Notes under the pieces: model-generated
Database searches by the model: none
Seen by the model: the letters and a program-made list of their open reading frames with translations, nothing else
What the model was told of the DNA's origin: nothing
NCBI GenBank assembly: GCA_965115885.1
Contig: OZ220479.1
Location: forward strand, 1,798,001 to 1,862,000
DNA length: 64,000 bases
Direction: 5' to 3'
From: BD2-11 sp965115885
Lineage (GTDB): Bacteria > Gemmatimonadota > Gemmatimonadetes > Longimicrobiales > Gaopeijiaceae
Position numbers and translations under genes: made by a program
Shown: one piece after another, positions 60,679 to 64,000 of the stretch
Layout of the letters: the number at the start of each line of letters is the position of its first letter
How positions within the stretch are numbered: the first letter of the stretch is position 1

Positions 60679-61512
60679 CTGCCCGAACTTCCCGAAGCGG
60701 AAACGATCGCCCGCGGCCTCGCGCCGCACCTCGTCGGCCGCACGATCTCCGGCGTGCGCGTGCGGCGCGACGATCTCCTCTCGGAACCGGTCGACGCCTT
60801 CGCCCGCGGGATGAGCGGCGCGGCGATCCGCGAAGTGGGGCGCCGAGGCAAGAACGTGGTGTGGTTCTGCGCCCCGGACACCGTGCTGGTCGTCAACCTG
60901 GGGATGACCGGGCGCCTCCTGTTCCATCCCGAGGGCGACCCCGATCCCCTTCCCGTCCACACGGGCGTCGTCTTCGACTTGGACGGCGGCGGGGACGCGG
61001 CCGTCTACAGCGACGCACGAAGGTTCGGGCGGCTGCGGCGCTTCTCCGGGCGGACGTGGCGGCGCTGGTCGCGCACGCTGGGGATCGAACCGCTGGGCCG
61101 CTCCTTCACCGCCCGTCGGCTGGCGGCGGAACTCGTCCGCTCGCGCGCTCCGATCCGCTCGTGGCTGCTCGACCAGCGGCGCGTGGCCGGAATCGGAAAC
61201 ATCTACGCGAACGAGGCGCTGTTTCTCGCCGGCGTCCATCCGGCCACGCCCGCGCGCGCGGTTCCCGCGGACAGGATCGCGCCCCTGCACCGGGCCATCC
61301 GCAAAGTGCTGCGCGCCGCCATCGCCGCCTGCGGGACGACCCTCAGGGACTACCGCGACCCGGCCGGGCTGGAAGGATCGTTCGGCCCCCGTCTGGTGGT
61401 ATACGGGCGAGAAGGCCGCCCCTGCGCGAGGTGCCCGGGGGTCGTCCGGAGAACGGTGATCGGCAGCCGATCGGCGTTCCACTGCCCCCGTTGCCAGCCC
61501 CCGCCCCCATGA
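60679..61512 (+). CDS. mutM: Formamidopyrimidine-DNA glycosylase with apparent CTG start
   Basis: The 277-residue Fpg protein reads PELPEAETIARGL right after the start codon. Pro2 is the Schiff-base nucleophile and Glu3 the acid, so the start is fixed by mechanism. The codon in that place is CTG (60679-60681), 5 bp after GGGAGG, and no ATG, GTG or TTG would leave Pro2 in place. Later come LGMTGRLLFHP, the VAGIGNIYANEALF helix and a C-terminal zinc finger (CARCPG...FHCPRCQ). It excises oxidised purines such as 8-oxoguanine. The stop overlaps the next gene. Confidence 0.9.
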   Translation: MPELPEAETIARGLAPHLVGRTISGVRVRRDDLLSEPVDAFARGMSGAAIREVGRRGKNVVWFCAPDTVLVVNLGMTGRLLFHPEGDPDPLPVHTGVVFDLDGGGDAAVYSDARRFGRLRRFSGRTWRRWSRTLGIEPLGRSFTARRLAAELVRSRAPIRSWLLDQRRVAGIGNIYANEALFLAGVHPATPARAVPADRIAPLHRAIRKVLRAAIAACGTTLRDYRDPAGLEGSFGPRLVVYGREGRPCARCPGVVRRTVIGSRSAFHCPRCQPPPP

Positions 61513-63116
61513 CCCGCAGCCTCTGGACGCATCGGCCCGCGCACCCGGACCGCCGCGGCGGCGCTCCGGCGCGGCGCTTCGGCGCGCGGTCGACGGCTCA
61601 GGTCCGCACCCGGGCGGCGCGAGGAGCCGCGGCCGCGTTGCTGGCGCTGCTCGCGGCGGCGCCCGGTCGGGCTTCGGGCCAGGACGGCGTCGCCTCCGAC
61701 CTTCCCGTGCAGGAGATCGAGCTCGACAACGGACTGCGCCTGCTCGTCCTCCCGCGGTCCTCCGCGCCGACCGTGGCCTTCGTCGTGGAGTACGCGGTGG
61801 GAGGCGTGAACGAAGTCCTCGGGTCGACCGGCACGGCGCACCTGCTGGAGCACATGCTCTTCAAGGGAACGACCACGGTCGGCACGCGCGACGTGGAGGC
61901 GGAGCGGGCGCTCTTCGCGCGCATGGACGCGACCCACGACTCGCTGCTCGCCGCCGCCGCCGCGCCCGCCCCGGACAGCGCCCGCCTGAGCACGCTTCGC
62001 CGACGCGTGCGGGCGTACGAGCGCGCGGCGCAGGCGCCCGTCGTGTCCAACGAGTTCAGCCGCATCCTCGACCGCAACGGGGCCCGCAACCTCAACGCCA
62101 CCACCTCCTCGGAGGCGACCACCTATTTCGTGGAACTCCCCGCCAACCGGGCCGAGCTGTGGTTCCTGCTCGAGAGCGATCGGGCGCGCAACCCCGTCTT
62201 TCGCGAGTTCTACGCCGAGCGCGACGTGGTCATGGAGGAGCGCCGCACCCGGGTGGACACCAACCCGGGCGGCCTGTTGCGCGAACTCCACTTGGCGACG
62301 GCGTTCACGATGCACCCCTACGGGGTTCCGGTGGTGGGGCACATGTCGGACCTGGAGCGTCTGTCCCGCCGCGACGTGGAGGAGTACCACCGGCGCTACT
62401 ACGGCGCCCGCAACGCCGTGGTCGCGATCGTGGGCGACGTGGAGCCGGATTCGATCGCGGCCTGGGCGCGCGGCTATCTGGGCGACGTCCCGTCCGGCGA
62501 CCCGCCCCCGCCGGTGCTCGCGGTCGAGCCGCCCCAGCGGGGCGAGCGGCGGGTGGAACTGGTCATGGACGCGGAGCCGCAGCTGCGGGTCGGATGGCAC
62601 ACGGTGAGCGAACGCCACCCGGACGGCCCGGCGCTGGTCGTGCTGGCGTCCGTTCTCGCGGGGCGTCGCACCTCGCGCCTGTACCGGCGCTTGGTCGTCC
62701 GGGACCGCTTGGCCGCCTCGGTCACCGCGTCCACCGTGCCCGGATCGCGCTTCCCCGGGCAGTTCGTGGTGCACGTCACCCCGCGCGCGCCCAACGCTCC
62801 CGCTCGGATCGAAGCGGCGCTCTACGAGGAGATCGAACGCCTCGCGCTGGAACCGCCCGAGGCGAGCGAGCTCGAGCGCGTGCGCAATCAGCTGGTGGCG
62901 TCCGGCGTGCGCCGGTTGCAGTCCAATCTGGGGCTCGCCCTCCAGCTGGCCGACTCCGCGACCCGCTTCGGGGACTGGCGCGCCACCTTCGAGCGGACCG
63001 CGCTCCTCCACCGGGTCGAGCCCGCCGACGTGCAACGCGTGGCGCGGACCTACTTCACGCGCGAAAACCGCACCGTCGCCACGCTCGTGAAGCGCAGCGG
63101 GGAGGCCGTACCGTGA
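61509..63116 (+). CDS. M16-family zinc peptidase (catalytic member)
   Basis: The 535-residue product has a basic N-terminal segment and a signal-like hydrophobic stretch ending in AAAPGRASGQ (about 40-58). The inverted zinc motif HLLEHMLF (HxxEH) is present with the distal Glu about 75 residues on. The R/Y region in the second domain is LYRRLVVRDRLAASVTAS. An insertion of about 60 residues follows HxxEH (DSLLAAAAAPAPDSARL). Secreted M16 peptidases usually work in pairs; the partner follows with a GTGA overlap. Confidence 0.9.
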   Translation: MTRSLWTHRPAHPDRRGGAPARRFGARSTAQVRTRAARGAAAALLALLAAAPGRASGQDGVASDLPVQEIELDNGLRLLVLPRSSAPTVAFVVEYAVGGVNEVLGSTGTAHLLEHMLFKGTTTVGTRDVEAERALFARMDATHDSLLAAAAAPAPDSARLSTLRRRVRAYERAAQAPVVSNEFSRILDRNGARNLNATTSSEATTYFVELPANRAELWFLLESDRARNPVFREFYAERDVVMEERRTRVDTNPGGLLRELHLATAFTMHPYGVPVVGHMSDLERLSRRDVEEYHRRYYGARNAVVAIVGDVEPDSIAAWARGYLGDVPSGDPPPPVLAVEPPQRGERRVELVMDAEPQLRVGWHTVSERHPDGPALVVLASVLAGRRTSRLYRRLVVRDRLAASVTASTVPGSRFPGQFVVHVTPRAPNAPARIEAALYEEIERLALEPPEASELERVRNQLVASGVRRLQSNLGLALQLADSATRFGDWRATFERTALLHRVEPADVQRVARTYFTRENRTVATLVKRSGEAVP

Positions 63117-64000
63117 CGCGACCCGCTCCGGCGCTCCGGAGCGCGGCCGCCGTCGGCCTGTTCTGGGCGCTGGCGGCATGGCCCCACGCCGCAGTCGCCC
63201 AGAGGCCGGCCGACCGGGCGGCCGTCGAGGCCCTCCGGTTCGCCCCGCTGTCCTTCACCCCGCCCGTCCCGTCGGAACGCGAGATCGAAGGCGTGACCGT
63301 CTTCTTCCTGACCGACCGCACCCTGCCCTTGGTGAACGTGTACGCGCGCTTCGCGGGCGGCTTCAGCCTCTTCGGTCGCGAACTCTACGCGGCGACCACC
63401 GCGCTTCCCTCGCTGCTCCGCTTCGGAGGCACCCTCGAGTTGCACCCCGATTCCGTCGACGAGCGGATCGACCGGCACGCGCTCGAGCTCACCTTCGGAT
63501 CCGCGGGGGGGAGCACCTCCGCCACGCTCAACGCCCTCACCGCCAACCTGGAAGCGGGGTTGCGCCTCTGGAAGGACATGCTCCTCCGCCCCCGCTTCGA
63601 TTCGGTGCACGTCGAGGTGTGGCGGGGCCAGGAGCTGGAGAGCGCCTTGCGCCGTCCCGACGACCCGGGCCGGCTGGCCTTCTCCGAGTTCAACCGGCTG
63701 ATGTTCGGCGACCACCCCATCGGCTGGGAGATGGCGCCCGACGACCTCGAACCCGAGGATCTCTCGCCGGAGAAGCTGCGCGCCGCGCATCGCCGCATCC
63801 TGTGCCGGGACAACCTGTCGCTGGGGGCGTCGGGCAACTTGGAGTGGGAGGAGATCGAGCCCCACCTGCGCGCGTTCCTGTCCGGCTGGCCGCCCTGCGC
63901 GGAAGCGTTGCCCGAGGCGCCGACCGCCGACGTCCTGGACCGGCCGGGCGTCCACCTCATCCCGCGGGAGCTGGAGCAGACGACCATCGTCATGGCGCAT
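63113..64000 (+). CDS. M16-family peptidase partner lacking HxxEH (3' end outside window)
   Basis: A GTG start overlaps the previous stop. The first 25 residues are a signal peptide (AAVGLFWALAAWPHAAVAQ). The M16 beta strand VTVFFLTDRTLPLVNVYARF is followed by TTALPSLLRFGGT where catalytic members have HxxEH, so this is the non-catalytic partner of a heterodimer. 296 codons are visible and the frame runs off the window. Confidence 0.85.
   Translation, partial: MTRPAPALRSAAAVGLFWALAAWPHAAVAQRPADRAAVEALRFAPLSFTPPVPSEREIEGVTVFFLTDRTLPLVNVYARFAGGFSLFGRELYAATTALPSLLRFGGTLELHPDSVDERIDRHALELTFGSAGGSTSATLNALTANLEAGLRLWKDMLLRPRFDSVHVEVWRGQELESALRRPDDPGRLAFSEFNRLMFGDHPIGWEMAPDDLEPEDLSPEKLRAAHRRILCRDNLSLGASGNLEWEEIEPHLRAFLSGWPPCAEALPEAPTADVLDRPGVHLIPRELEQTTIVMAH

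Noticed and set aside
1..64000. tRNA, rRNA or complete CRISPR loci
   Set aside because: I saw no tRNA cloverleaf, rRNA segment or direct-repeat/spacer array on either strand while reading. A tRNAscan or Infernal run would settle it.

Overview
The window is high-GC bacterial DNA. It appears to join a heavily rearranged mobile island (about 1-42 kb) to an ordinary chromosomal backbone (about 42-64 kb). The backbone encodes cytochrome c maturation, glycerol kinase, Maf, Dtd, GlmS/GlmM, PurD, formamidopyrimidine-DNA glycosylase and M16/M48 peptidases. The mix of Gram-negative cytochrome c biogenesis, TonB-era style M16 pairs and LRR lipoproteins fits a Gemmatimonadota-like lineage, but I cannot fix the taxon from sequence reading alone.

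Region 1 (1-11.8 kb) is the end of an integrative conjugative element. Its genes, all on the + strand and mostly overlapping by 4 bp, are TrbI/VirB10 (partial), TrbJ, TrbL, TrbF/VirB8, a winged-helix protein, VirD4/TraG, TrbB/VirB11, a small protein, an ArdC-like protein, a winged-helix/nuclease-like protein, a membrane protein, an excisionase-like HTH protein and a tyrosine recombinase. A 100-bp branched inverted repeat sits just before the coupling-protein gene and is an oriT or attenuator candidate.

Region 2 (11.8-24.5 kb) is an IS graveyard that preserves four copies of a small exported cysteine-rich peptide gene (14079, 16194, 21860, 24292). All four are on the + strand. Between them lie two AT-richer genes for beta-propeller proteins, one fused to a membrane-anchored DsbA-like thiol oxidoreductase. 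This is the best candidate here for an undescribed system: secreted six-cysteine peptides made next to their own disulfide-handling protein. Interspersed are remnants of IS1634, IS21, IS110 and ISNCY elements, a MITE with a 17-bp target duplication, and tandem group II intron ribozyme fragments.

Region 3 (24.5-42 kb) holds an IS630 relic interrupted by an IS3-family element, which is itself interrupted by an IS110-family element with a candidate bridge RNA. It also holds three more copies or pieces of the same tyrosine recombinase family, and a three-gene minus-strand operon (31.1-33.7 kb) encoding TIR, SLOG and ThsB-like TIR proteins. That operon is a putative NAD-signalling anti-phage module. 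The region ends with a 34-repeat LRR lipoprotein gene, truncated at its 3' end beside another group II intron fragment.

Region 4 (42-64 kb) starts with a large SNF2 helicase with a C-terminal DUF3883-like domain (DISARM DrmD-like, without its usual partners). It continues with the ccmEF/zinc-ribbon/ccmABC operon, whose CcmE is of the CxxxY type, then dtd-maf-glpK, glmS, glmM, a cystathionine gamma-synthase/lyase-like enzyme, an M48 protease, purD, fpg (apparently starting at CTG) and two M16 peptidases, the last cut by the window end.
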